From positions 434,001 to 498,000 of the forward strand of contig CAXXXS010000002.1 in NCBI GenBank assembly GCA_963665085.2: DNA of 64,000 nt, in the 5' to 3' direction. The stretch comes from G963665085 sp963665085. Its GTDB lineage: Bacteria > Bacteroidota > Bacteroidia > Bacteroidales > JAAAOM01. The translations under genes were made by a program, and so were the position numbers. Of the stretch, positions 25,601 through 34,500 are shown in pieces (the stretch's first letter is position 1; every line of letters begins with the position of its first letter). The notes under the pieces were generated by a model that was not told the DNA's origin, searched no databases, and saw only the letters and a program-made list of their open reading frames with translations.

Positions 25601-26575
25601 CTAATCCATATCCTCATAATATTCATAAGCATCAATTATATCGAGGTAAACCCCATCGAACCCGGCATTCAATATTTTTTTCGAATATGAATCATCATTT
25701 CCATAAATGATACTTTGCCAATCCTCTTTCCAGTATCTCACTTTATAATTGCCTTCCCAGTCCGGGTTTTCTTCATCCATCCAATCCGGATCGTTTTTCA
25801 ACCAGCTATCATCCCAGTAATACCTGTAATCTTCTGCTTCTCCAATTGACATGTAGGCAACGACTAAGCGCTTTCCCCCATTTGCTTTGTTCTTTAATGT
25901 TTCTACCTCTGAAGCAGTAAATTCGCTATCGTCATTAAAAAACAGGTCCATAATCAACAAATCATAATTGATTGAAGTTACTGCGCTGATAAATTCTGCC
26001 CTGGTTAAATAATTCTCCGGGTTTATCAGGTAAAGAAAATTCTTCACTTCCGATAAATCAGTAATAATCTCACTATTTTCTGCATAGATAGGATTGGGAT
26101 ATACCGGAATATTATTTAACTCTCTTTCGTTTGCCGCAAAAGAAATATAACCAGATGAGTTGCTCCAACTGTAAGAATCGTTCATTTTTGATGGTGAAGA
26201 ACAATAATTCGTTACGAGTACCTGGTTGCCATTGTCTTTTGAGATATCCAAAAAGAATTCTAAGTAGTTGCTTTCATTTGTAGGCGTAAGTTCATCATCG
26301 TCGTTATAACCATAGTAGAGATCTTCTTGTCCGTTTCCGTCTATAGCATCCAGGTATTCAATTGCAGGATCCCCAAATTCGTCTCCGGTTGTTGTTACAA
26401 GCTCTATCCCGTTTTGCGGAATTACCAGGAATGAGCTTTTTTCAGCTTTACAATACTCACTAATACCAATAACAAAATCACGCATCTCCTGTTTCAGGTC
26501 TACATCTTCATCATTGTCTTTACCACACGAAACAAAAAGGGATATGGATACTATTAAATAGATAATGTTTTTCAT
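25601..26575 (-). CDS. Lipoprotein with GH114-like endo-alpha-1,4-polygalactosaminidase domain
   Basis: Signal peptide with lipobox (SLFVSCG, Cys17), so anchored in the envelope. The domain resembles TM1410/GH114 proteins: an (alpha/beta) barrel with the signatures LLIMDLFF, RLVVAYMSIGEAEDYRYYW, a Trp-rich stretch (PDWMDEENPDWEGNYKVRYW) and the terminal GFDGVYLDIIDAYEYY, in which the acidic residues are the expected catalytic ones. GH114 enzymes cut alpha-1,4-linked galactosamine polymers. The protein ends soon after the last motif, which in relatives often continues, so the C-terminus may be short. The substrate here is inferred only from family. Confidence 0.7.
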   Translation of the reverse strand: MKNIIYLIVSISLFVSCGKDNDEDVDLKQEMRDFVIGISEYCKAEKSSFLVIPQNGIELVTTTGDEFGDPAIEYLDAIDGNGQEDLYYGYNDDDELTPTNESNYLEFFLDISKDNGNQVLVTNYCSSPSKMNDSYSWSNSSGYISFAANERELNNIPVYPNPIYAENSEIITDLSEVKNFLYLINPENYLTRAEFISAVTSINYDLLIMDLFFNDDSEFTASEVETLKNKANGGKRLVVAYMSIGEAEDYRYYWDDSWLKNDPDWMDEENPDWEGNYKVRYWKEDWQSIIYGNDDSYSKKILNAGFDGVYLDIIDAYEYYEDMD

Positions 26576-26790
26576 GTTCTTTTTTTTTGAAACGATGTTA
26601 TTTTTCTAATAACTTAAATACTGCATTATTACTAAATATTTATCTCTGACATGGCCTGTTCTGTTATTATTTACATTTAAACGCAAGAATAAAAAAAAAG
26701 TATACGTTTTTCAATTCAAGCTAAAGCCTGTTTGGTATACTTAGTCAAAGGTGAAAAATACCTCAAACAATTATTTCTCAGCAAAATGTA

Positions 26791-27687
26791 TTAGTATACC
26801 TGTGGCACAAACGTCTGATCTGATATAGGTGGACGAATATAACCTTTATCCTCCTGCCTTGGCGGTAACTCAATTGGTTCTGGTGTTAAATCTTCATATG
26901 GGATCAAACTTAATAGATGACTGATACAATTTAACCGCGCCAGTTTTTTATTATCAGCAGGGACAACATACCATGGAGCTTGTTTAATGTCGGTATATTT
27001 AAACATCTCGTCTTTTGCCTGCGAGTACTCTACCCATTTTTCTCTTGAAGCCAGATCCATCGGGCTAAGTTTCCATCGTTTTGTAGGATCATCGATTCGT
27101 GCCTGGAATCTTTTTTCCTGTTCCTCATCTGAAACCGAGAACCAGTACTTTATTAGAATTACCCCCGAACGGATAATCATCCTTTCAAACTCAGGACATG
27201 AACGAAAAAACTCATTGTACTCTTCGGAGGTACAAAATCCCATAACACGCTCAACCCCTGCCCTGTTGTACCAGCTCCTGTCAAAAAGAATCATTTCTCC
27301 CTTTGCCGGAAGATGCGTCACATAACGTTGGAAATACCACTGCGTTTTTTCTCTTTCTGTAGGTGTGCCAAGTGCTACTACCTTGCAATTACGAGGATTC
27401 AGGCTTTCAGTAATTCGTTTTATTACACCACCTTTTCCTGCGGCATCGCGACCTTCGAAAATTATTACAACCTTCAAACCTTTATGTTTTATCCATTCCT
27501 GAAGCTTTACCAATTCAATTTGCAGCTTAGCCAGCTCTTTTTCATATACCTCGTCACTTATCTTTTTATGATCTTTTTGCTTTGGTTCCAGTTCCAATGC
27601 TTCTGCGTTTTCTTTTTTATCTTTCTTTTTCACGTTAGTTGTTTTAAGATTAACTATGAATCCGGTAAGTTCTTTCTTAACTATCAC
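26791..27687 (-). CDS. ppk2: Polyphosphate kinase 2
   Basis: Cytoplasmic PPK2-family enzyme transferring phosphate between polyphosphate and nucleoside diphosphates. Walker A is GRDAAGKGG (residues 79-87); Walker B and the lid start are FDRSWYNRAGVERVMGF (Asp136 onwards); KRWKLSPMDLASREKW is the conserved lid region. The first 45 residues are a lysine-rich extension. At 298 residues it is a single-domain (class I-like) form. It is monocistronic; no exopolyphosphatase or ppk1 is nearby. Confidence 0.9.
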   Translation of the reverse strand: MIVKKELTGFIVNLKTTNVKKKDKKENAEALELEPKQKDHKKISDEVYEKELAKLQIELVKLQEWIKHKGLKVVIIFEGRDAAGKGGVIKRITESLNPRNCKVVALGTPTEREKTQWYFQRYVTHLPAKGEMILFDRSWYNRAGVERVMGFCTSEEYNEFFRSCPEFERMIIRSGVILIKYWFSVSDEEQEKRFQARIDDPTKRWKLSPMDLASREKWVEYSQAKDEMFKYTDIKQAPWYVVPADNKKLARLNCISHLLSLIPYEDLTPEPIELPPRQEDKGYIRPPISDQTFVPQVY

Positions 27688-27769
27688 CCTAAATTTATAA
27701 CTTACTACTTTGAATTACTATTTTTTACGAAGTTATTTACATGGATTCTCAAAATCTATACTACAATTG

Positions 27770-27847
27770 ACGCTGTCAGGTTTAGAAATGCTGACAGGTC
27801 GACACCGTGATTTAAACCTGACAGCGTGCGTAGCCCCTGACAGCATT
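27770..27847. repeat. Interleaved inverted repeats of the CTGTCAGG family
   Basis: ACGCTGTCAGGTTTA (27770-27784) has a perfect inverted copy at 27813-27827. A second pair, AATGCTGACAGG near 27787 and its near-inverted copy ending near 27847, is interleaved with the first, so the order is A-B-A'-B', which would allow a pseudoknot. The shared CTGTCAGG core links it to the hairpins at 23053, 28771 and 55417. The rest of the gap 27688-28114 shows nothing else. Confidence 0.5.
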
Positions 27848-28114
27848 GGTACCTTCACCAAACGACATAGATTTATAAATCTTAATTTCTACTGTCAATC
27901 ACAAAACACTTTTCAAAAAAGGAAAAATTTATTACCAAAAAAATCCAACAAACCACCTCTTTATAAAACATTTAAAACAGATTACAAAAACAAAATGTAA
28001 CAATACAAAACAAATAACGTATCACTACCCATTAACAAACCATAAACAAGCACTAAAATGTATTTAAAAAATAAATTTTATAAGAAAACCATAACCATGA
28101 AACACGTCACAATC

Positions 28115-28275
28115 ATTCTGAACGTCTTAGCAGACATTTCGTTAACCTTCACCAACATTTTGAAAAACATCACAGGCATTTCGATCTGCTTCACGAACAT
28201 TTTGTAGTATTTCACGAGCATTTTGATCGTCTTCACGGACATTTTGATCGTCTTCACGAGCATTTTGATCATGCC
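28115..28275. repeat. Degenerate 21-bp tandem repeat, about 7.7 copies
   Basis: Seven full units of 21 bp and one partial unit follow without gaps; the last units are the best conserved (ATTTTGATCGTCTTCACGAG plus C). Because 21 is a multiple of three, long frames are open by chance on both strands: the minus strand reads a 64-residue peptide of seven-residue units around KMLVKTI. It ends 30 bp before the start of the hypothetical gene at 28306 and so may lie in its leader. Confidence 0.75.
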
Positions 28276-28305
28276 TTTTTAATATTAATCGTTAATAGAA
28301 AAATT

Positions 28306-28698
28306 ATGGAAGAAAACAGAGAATTTAGTATCAGTTACAGTGAGTTGATCCAAAAAGCAGATCATTTCATCAAGTTAGCAAATCGCGACCAAGTTGAACT
28401 TAATGGGTATGGGATGGAAAACACATTGCCCGATGATACACAAACCCTACGAGAACAATTTGCTGATTTACCTACAGATGAAGAGATGCTTACCGATGCA
28501 AAAACTAAAAATTCTGCATTTGATCAATTAATTGATAAAAGAGAAGATATAGAAAATGAACGTGTTGCTGCAACTGCTATGAGAGCACAAATAGCAAACA
28601 GCTTGTATAGAAAAATTGTTGAAATAAGCAGGTACGGAAAATCAGCTTATACCGGTAAAGATAATGTGCGTATGGCTGAGTATGTCTTGACTGATTAA
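28306..28698 (+). CDS. Hypothetical helical protein (130 aa)
   Basis: No family recognised. The product is soluble-looking, acidic and mainly helical, with no signal peptide, membrane segment or cysteine. It has a moderately conserved-looking N-terminus (FSISYSELIQKADHFIKLANRDQVEL) and a C-terminal YGKSAYTGKDNVRMAEYVL. The ATG follows a 21-bp tandem repeat block by 30 bp, and a dispersed hairpin repeat lies 72 bp after the stop, so the gene is bracketed by repeats. Confidence 0.55.
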   Translation: MEENREFSISYSELIQKADHFIKLANRDQVELNGYGMENTLPDDTQTLREQFADLPTDEEMLTDAKTKNSAFDQLIDKREDIENERVAATAMRAQIANSLYRKIVEISRYGKSAYTGKDNVRMAEYVLTD

Positions 28699-28770
28699 TT
28701 TTTAAGTGCAGTCATCATTTTGAATAGTCTATAAACAGCTTTTTTATTTAAATGGGTTATCCAAAAAGTA

Positions 28771-28801
28771 AACCTGACAGGTCTAACGACTCTGTCAGGT
28801 T
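28771..28801. repeat. Dispersed hairpin repeat, copy 3
   Basis: AACCTGACAG (28771-28780) pairs perfectly with CTGTCAGGTT (28792-28801); the loop carries CTAACGAC. In reverse complement it matches the 55417 copy at 28 or so of 31 positions, including the flanking GGTT(T)ACTTT. A CCTGGCAGGG-type stretch follows near 28825. The rest of the 28699-28959 gap has no gene. Confidence 0.6.
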
Positions 28802-28959
28802 CTACCAATTAATTGATTTTTAACCTGGCAGGGTTTACAATCAAATGATTTATGAAGTAAAAAATTTGTGTTTCCTATTTCAACATTCAAAAATCTGCAA
28901 TCTACAATCAACAATTGAATTAAATATTTCAACCTGAATAAAATATTGAATAACGCAGG

Positions 28960-30903
28960 TTAGTAAGCATATTTCTTAGCCAGGTATTTATTGATAAGGT
29001 TTAGTAGTTGTTTGCTATTAATGGGTTTTGATATATAGTCATTACATCCAACCTCAAAACACTTATCTTTTTCATTCTCCAGGGCATAAGCAGTTTGGGC
29101 AATAATTGGCAATGTTTTATTAAATTTTCTTATTAAAGATGTTGCTTCTAAACCATCCATCTGCGGCATTCTTATATCCATTAAAACAAGATCGAATTTA
29201 CTGTTTCTACAAAGTTCAACAGCTTCTTTTCCATTTTTTGCCCAAACAGTTTGTATTCCCTTTTTCTTTAATATCCCATCAAGAATTTTATAGTTAATTT
29301 CAATGTCTTCTGCTATCAAGGCCATTTTGTTTGTAAAATCTGTTATCGGGTTACTATCAAGAGATTCATCAAGTAATTCCTGCCCTGGTCCGGTTTGTAT
29401 TTCTTCTAAAGGAATTGTAAAATAGAATGTTGATCCTGCGCCAAAAATGGATTTTAACCAAATCTCACCCCCCAACAATTCAACGATTGACTTTGAAATT
29501 GCCAGTCCAAGACCTGTCCCGCTATTAATAGATGTTTTTGTAGCTTCAACTTGTTTAAACCTTTCAAAAACCATATCAAGTCTATCACGCGGTATTCCTA
29601 TTCCGGTATCCTCGACAAAAAACTCAAGTGCTTTTGCATTTCTGCGATAACCAAAGCGGATATAACCAGTATCTGTAAATTTTAATGCATTCCCAATTAA
29701 ATTGATTAAAACCTGGTTTAATCTTGATTTATCTGTTCTTACAATAAGTTCTTTTTGATTAACCGGAATATCCATTTCCAGGCTTACTTTTTCGGCAATG
29801 ATCTTAATATTTGTACTAAAAAATTCATATAACTCTAAAAACAGTTTATCTATATGACAATCTGCCATTTTTATTCTTAATTGTCCAGCTTCAATCTTCG
29901 AGATATCTATTATATCGTTTATCAGGTTTAAAAGGTGGGAACCACTTGTACGAATAATATCGGTGTATTCTTTTCTTCGTTCCGGGTCTTCTTCTGCTTC
30001 TATAAAATCAAGGAACCCCAAAATGGCAGTCATGGGTGTGCGTATCTCATGGCTCATATTCGATAAAAAAGTAGATTTTAACCGATCTGATTCCTGCGCT
30101 TTTTCTTTTGCCCGGGTTAATTTATCTTCTAATTCTTTGTGTTCTGTTATATCGTTTATAAGCACCAACCAGGCGGGTTTGTTCTCCCACTGTGTTTTGG
30201 TTGTTGTAATCTCGCCAACGCCAATTTCTCCATTTCCTTTAATAATATCAATCTCATTTTTAGATTCATAATCTGCAATTATCCCTATTGGTTCCCCTAA
30301 AAGCTCTTTAGCTTTTCTTCTAAAAATTGCTTCACCGGTAGTGTTAATAAACCGGAGTATTCCTTCATCATCAATAATTAATATTGCAGCATTACTTTTT
30401 TCTACAATATTTTTAAAATTTTCCTGAGCTTTTATTAATTGTACTTCTACACTTTTCCTGATACTTACTTCATGTTCAAGTCTTTTATTTATCTCAAGGA
30501 GACGGCCAACAAAGTCATTTTCTTTCCTGATAAACCGCAGATAAAGTTGTAGCTTTCTAATTAATTCATGGTGATCGATGGGTTTTGTTATATAGTCAAT
30601 CCCTCCCGCTTCATAGGCTTTATAAGATTCGGTTGCATGACTATCATGTGCAGTAATAAAAATTATAATTGCATTTCTGTTTAACGGAAACTCTCTTAAT
30701 TCTTTAGCTACCTCATACCCATTTTTTTTAGGCATCTTAACATCCATTAAAACAATATCGTATTTTTTCTGAGCGGCTAATTCCAACGCAACAAAACCAT
30801 CTTCGGCTTCGTCGATATCTACGTCAAAATCAGACTCTAACAAATCATGCAAAAGAATCCTGTTTTCGATAATATCATCTACTATTAAGAATTTTTCCCT
30901 CAT
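28960..30903 (-). CDS. Hybrid histidine kinase, receiver-PAS-kinase-receiver
   Basis: A soluble cytoplasmic phosphorelay protein of 647 residues. Order: receiver 1 (about 4-120, phospho-Asp54 in VLMDVKMPKKNG), coiled linker, PAS (about 165-255), HisKA (FLSNMSHEIRTPMTAILGF), ATPase domain (GNALKFT, DTGIGIP, GTGLGLAISK), and receiver 2 (about 525-640, phospho-Asp in VLMDIRMPQMDG). There is no membrane segment, so its input probably comes through receiver 1 from another kinase. Last gene of a four-gene operon, 9 bp after the KaiB-like gene. Confidence 0.92.
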   Translation of the reverse strand: MREKFLIVDDIIENRILLHDLLESDFDVDIDEAEDGFVALELAAQKKYDIVLMDVKMPKKNGYEVAKELREFPLNRNAIIIFITAHDSHATESYKAYEAGGIDYITKPIDHHELIRKLQLYLRFIRKENDFVGRLLEINKRLEHEVSIRKSVEVQLIKAQENFKNIVEKSNAAILIIDDEGILRFINTTGEAIFRRKAKELLGEPIGIIADYESKNEIDIIKGNGEIGVGEITTTKTQWENKPAWLVLINDITEHKELEDKLTRAKEKAQESDRLKSTFLSNMSHEIRTPMTAILGFLDFIEAEEDPERRKEYTDIIRTSGSHLLNLINDIIDISKIEAGQLRIKMADCHIDKLFLELYEFFSTNIKIIAEKVSLEMDIPVNQKELIVRTDKSRLNQVLINLIGNALKFTDTGYIRFGYRRNAKALEFFVEDTGIGIPRDRLDMVFERFKQVEATKTSINSGTGLGLAISKSIVELLGGEIWLKSIFGAGSTFYFTIPLEEIQTGPGQELLDESLDSNPITDFTNKMALIAEDIEINYKILDGILKKKGIQTVWAKNGKEAVELCRNSKFDLVLMDIRMPQMDGLEATSLIRKFNKTLPIIAQTAYALENEKDKCFEVGCNDYISKPINSKQLLNLINKYLAKKYAY

Positions 30904-30912
30904 GGTTAAAAA

Positions 30913-31200
30913 TTAATCGTCTGTTGTATTTAGAATGTTAAGCTCTAGCAGAATTTTTTTATAGTCCTTAAAATTTCCTATTAACCGTTTCTCCGGTGGC
31001 GGTAGTTCCATGATTAACGTTGGCGAAGCAATAACATTATCTTCTACGGCCAAATCCGGATGTTCCAAAATATCTATAACCTCTAAGCTATAATCCTTAT
31101 TCAACGCTTCATTAAATACAAGCTCAATATGATCTATCATCATCTTGGAGGTTTTATTGCTATTTACAACATAAAGTTTAAACTTATATTTTGCCATCAC
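30913..31200 (-). CDS. KaiB-like circadian-clock family protein
   Basis: A 95-residue protein with the KaiB fold signature: KYKFKLYVVNSNKTSKMMIDHIELVFNEAL, then YSLEVIDILEHPDLAVEDNVIASPTLIMELPPPEKRLIGNF, which follows cyanobacterial KaiB (VIDVLKNPQLAEED, ATPTL, PPP, GDL) closely. In cyanobacteria KaiB binds the KaiC ring and competes with the SasA kinase. No kaiC or kaiA occurs in the window. The gene is packed between a receiver gene (3 bp upstream) and a hybrid kinase (9 bp downstream), so it probably works as a protein-interaction module in a phosphorelay, not as part of a clock. Confidence 0.85.
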   Translation of the reverse strand: MMAKYKFKLYVVNSNKTSKMMIDHIELVFNEALNKDYSLEVIDILEHPDLAVEDNVIASPTLIMELPPPEKRLIGNFKDYKKILLELNILNTTDD

Positions 31201-31203
31201 TTT

Positions 31204-31584
31204 CTAAATTGAGTATTCACCTAATATTGTATCTACCACTATTCTGAGCTGGTTACTTCCCAATGGTTTTTGAAGTATCTCAAACTCATATCCTTTATTT
31301 CTTGCATCAATGAGTTGATTAAAAAACTCCTGATGAAAAGCTGTTACAATATAAATCTTAATATCTTTTTTCTTCTGATTAATCTTTTCCAATACTTCAA
31401 CACCATTCATTTTTGGCATTTTTAAATCAAGGAAAACTAAATCGTAATCGTTTTGTGTAATTTTTCCGAGTCCTTCTTCCCCATTAGAAACCGTTTCTAC
31501 CAGGTAGTCTGAATTTTCAAAGGTCAATTCAAAGGATCGTCTGATTGCCTTTTCGTCATCAATAACAAGAATCTTCTTCCTCAT
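31204..31584 (-). CDS. Single-domain response regulator
   Basis: A lone receiver of 126 residues: acidic pair DDE (9-11), phosphoacceptor Asp53 in VFLDLKMPKMNG, Thr81 in IVTAFHQ and Lys106 in ILQKPLGS. No output domain. It lies 11 bp after the CheB-CheR-kinase gene and 3 bp before the KaiB-like gene, so it should accept phosphate from the large kinase and hand it on or signal by contact. Confidence 0.9.
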   Translation of the reverse strand: MRKKILVIDDEKAIRRSFELTFENSDYLVETVSNGEEGLGKITQNDYDLVFLDLKMPKMNGVEVLEKINQKKKDIKIYIVTAFHQEFFNQLIDARNKGYEFEILQKPLGSNQLRIVVDTILGEYSI

Positions 31585-31595
31585 ATTTTTCCTTT

Positions 31596-34500
31596 TTATG
31601 TGTTACTCACTGGTATCTTGATTGAAAAAGTTGTGCCTTTATTTTTTTGTGTTGTAAAAGTTACGTCTCCACCAACATCGTTTAAAATGTTTTTACAGAT
31701 GCTTAATCCAAGCCCTGTTCCTTCTCCTACCGGTTTTGTTGTAAAAAACGGATCAAATATATTTTTACTGTCCTCAAATGAAATTCCGGGACCACTATCA
31801 GCTATCTGGATAATCGTATATTTTGCCTGTTTTTTCAAATCAATTTTTATCTCCTTTATATCTGAGTTTGCCACAGCAAAAATTGCATTATCCAGTATAT
31901 TAAATATTACCTGCTGCAAATAGCTTAAATTAATGTTACCTAAAAAATCGCCATTTAATTCGGGTAACAACAGATTTATATTCTTGTTCTTAATTTTTAA
32001 CGACAAAAGCTTAACAACAGATTCTATGGCTTTAATCAAATTTGTTTTACAGACATAGTTTTTATCAACTTTTTCTTTTCTCGAAAATGTTAACAACCCT
32101 TTTACTATTTCCGCACTTTTCTCTGCTTCTTCTTTTAAGTCCAATAAAACCGGATATGCATTGTTATCCCTTGAAACTTGCTCCAGGCTATAATCTGTAT
32201 AATTTAAAATACCCATTAACGGGTTGTTCAATTCATGCGCAACACCAGCAATTAACGTACCCATGGCAGTCATTTTTTCTGACTGGATTAGCTCTACTGT
32301 TTGTTGTTTTAGTTTTTCCTCTGCCTTTATTTGATTTGTATTATCATGAATAATGGAGTAAAGCAATTCCTTATTATCAATAAATATTTTACCGGAATAT
32401 ACCTGAACATTTCGAATTTTTTCATTTGCCAATTTATGCTTAAACTGAAAAAAATTCTTTTTATCAGTCCGGGCTTTTTTCATTTCTTCTTTAACCTCCT
32501 CATCAGAAAGTATGTTTATTTGGCTGATGTTCATCTTTTTTATCTGCGGAAGCGAATATCCATAATACTTTAATGCAGCATGGTTTGCATCTTCAATCTG
32601 TCCGGTATCCGGATTTATTAAAAGCATTACCGACTTATTTTCGCTGAACAAAGTTTTATACCTGGCCTCACTTTCCTTTAAGTCTAGTTGAGCTTTAATC
32701 CTTTCACTTACATCCTGGAATTTAAAGATAAGGTGTGGTTGATCGTTGTATATCATACGAACAAAGAAGTATTCTAACCACAATTGATTGCCGAAGTAGG
32801 TTTTATATTGTTCTACACCGGTATTTTTACCACCTAATTTTATTGTTTTTTGGGCATTTTCATAAATACTGCCTGTTTTCCACGACGGATTGTTATGGAA
32901 ATTAAGTTCAAGTATTTGTTTTTTTGTCCCACCCAGAAGTTTGGTTGCTGCCTCATTGGCTAAAATGCAGTCCCCATCTTTATTATAAAGAATAATACCA
33001 AACGGGGATGATTCAATTAATGTTTCATTCAGTTTGTTAGCACTTTCAACGTCTGCCAAAATCTTTCTCTGTTCGGTTACATCTTCAAAAATTGTGGCAA
33101 AATAGTTTTTCTCCGGGCTATAGGCTGTAACATTAAAATGTTTATCCAGCTCTGCTGAATAATTATGGAACGTTATACTTTTCCCGGTAAGGGCAACATC
33201 GCTGTATTTATCAATCCACTCTTTCTCAATGGCGGGTAATACTTGTTTTACCGTTTTACCCATTATATTTTTTGCCAGAATTCCACTTTGTTTTTCAAAA
33301 GCTTTATTTACACGAATGTATTCGTAATCTACAGGGTTATTTTCCTCATCGAAAATTATTTTGTGCAAGGCAAAGCCCTGCTCCATATTTTCAAACAGAT
33401 TACGGAATTGATTAGCTCTACTTTCTGATTTTTCTTTTTCCTCCTTAAGTGCTTTCTTATTTCTTTTTAGCTCTGACACGTCGAAAAATGACCCTACCAA
33501 ACTTACCAGGTTATCATTCTCATCATATTCATATCCTGAATCATAAGAAAAGCACCATATCCATTTGCCATATTTTGTTTTAACTCGATATTCAATAGAT
33601 TTAATATCCCCTCTTTTGAGTTGGGAAAGTTTTTGTTTGTACTTCGTAATTTTATCCTGATCATCCGGGTGATACAAACTAAATAACGTATCTAATGACA
33701 TGTTATTAATCTCATCCAACGAATATCCAAGTATTTCGGTATAACGCTGGTTTATAAATTCTATTTTATCCTTTTTTAAATTATGAACATATATTCCGGT
33801 ATAAGCAGCATTATAAATAGAATTTATATTTTTCTGCTGCCTTATTAATTCCATTTCCGCTGCACGCACCTTTGTAATATTAACAAATGAAATTACTACT
33901 CCTTTAATTTCATTATTTTTAGTGAGAAAAGGCGATGTTTTTCTTAAGAAATAATGCCCTTTATCATCACAGAATTCTTTCTCAAGAATACTACCATTTG
34001 CAAGCACTTTCTTTGCATCAGAAATAGATTCTTCGCGCACCAATTCTGAGAAATACGATGCAAACTCAAAAATAGATCTTCCAAGATCTTGTTCCGTAAG
34101 GCTAAAATGTTCCCTTAACGCAGGTGTAAATTTCCTGATACGTAGCTGCAGGTCTAAAAGCAAGATACCTATATCGGTACTATCCATGATGTTTGTAACA
34201 TCATCAGTCAGTTCCATTAGTTCTTTGTTTTTAACCTGTATTTCGGCATTTACGGTGTACAACTCTTCGTTTACTGATTGTAGTTCTTCGTTGGTGCTTT
34301 GCAACTCCTCATTACTGGCCTGTAATTCTTCGTTGCTGGCCTGCAACTCTTCGTTGCTGGTTTCAAGCTCTTCAATACTATTTTGTAATTCTTGTTTTAC
34401 TTTTTTTAGTTCATTTTCAAGTTCTTCTATCCGTTGTTTCGAAAATTCATCCAATTTATACTGATCGTAAACAACAGAATCATCCTTGCCATTTTCCTTT

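Noticed and set aside
28078..28272. 64-codon minus-strand frame made of repeated heptapeptides
   Set aside because: It is the direct product of a 21-bp tandem repeat, whose length keeps frames open; no signal or start context supports a gene.
34186..34464. Plus-strand frame rich in Ser and Leu repeats
   Set aside because: Antisense shadow of the EELQASNEELQ coiled coil in the CheBR kinase.
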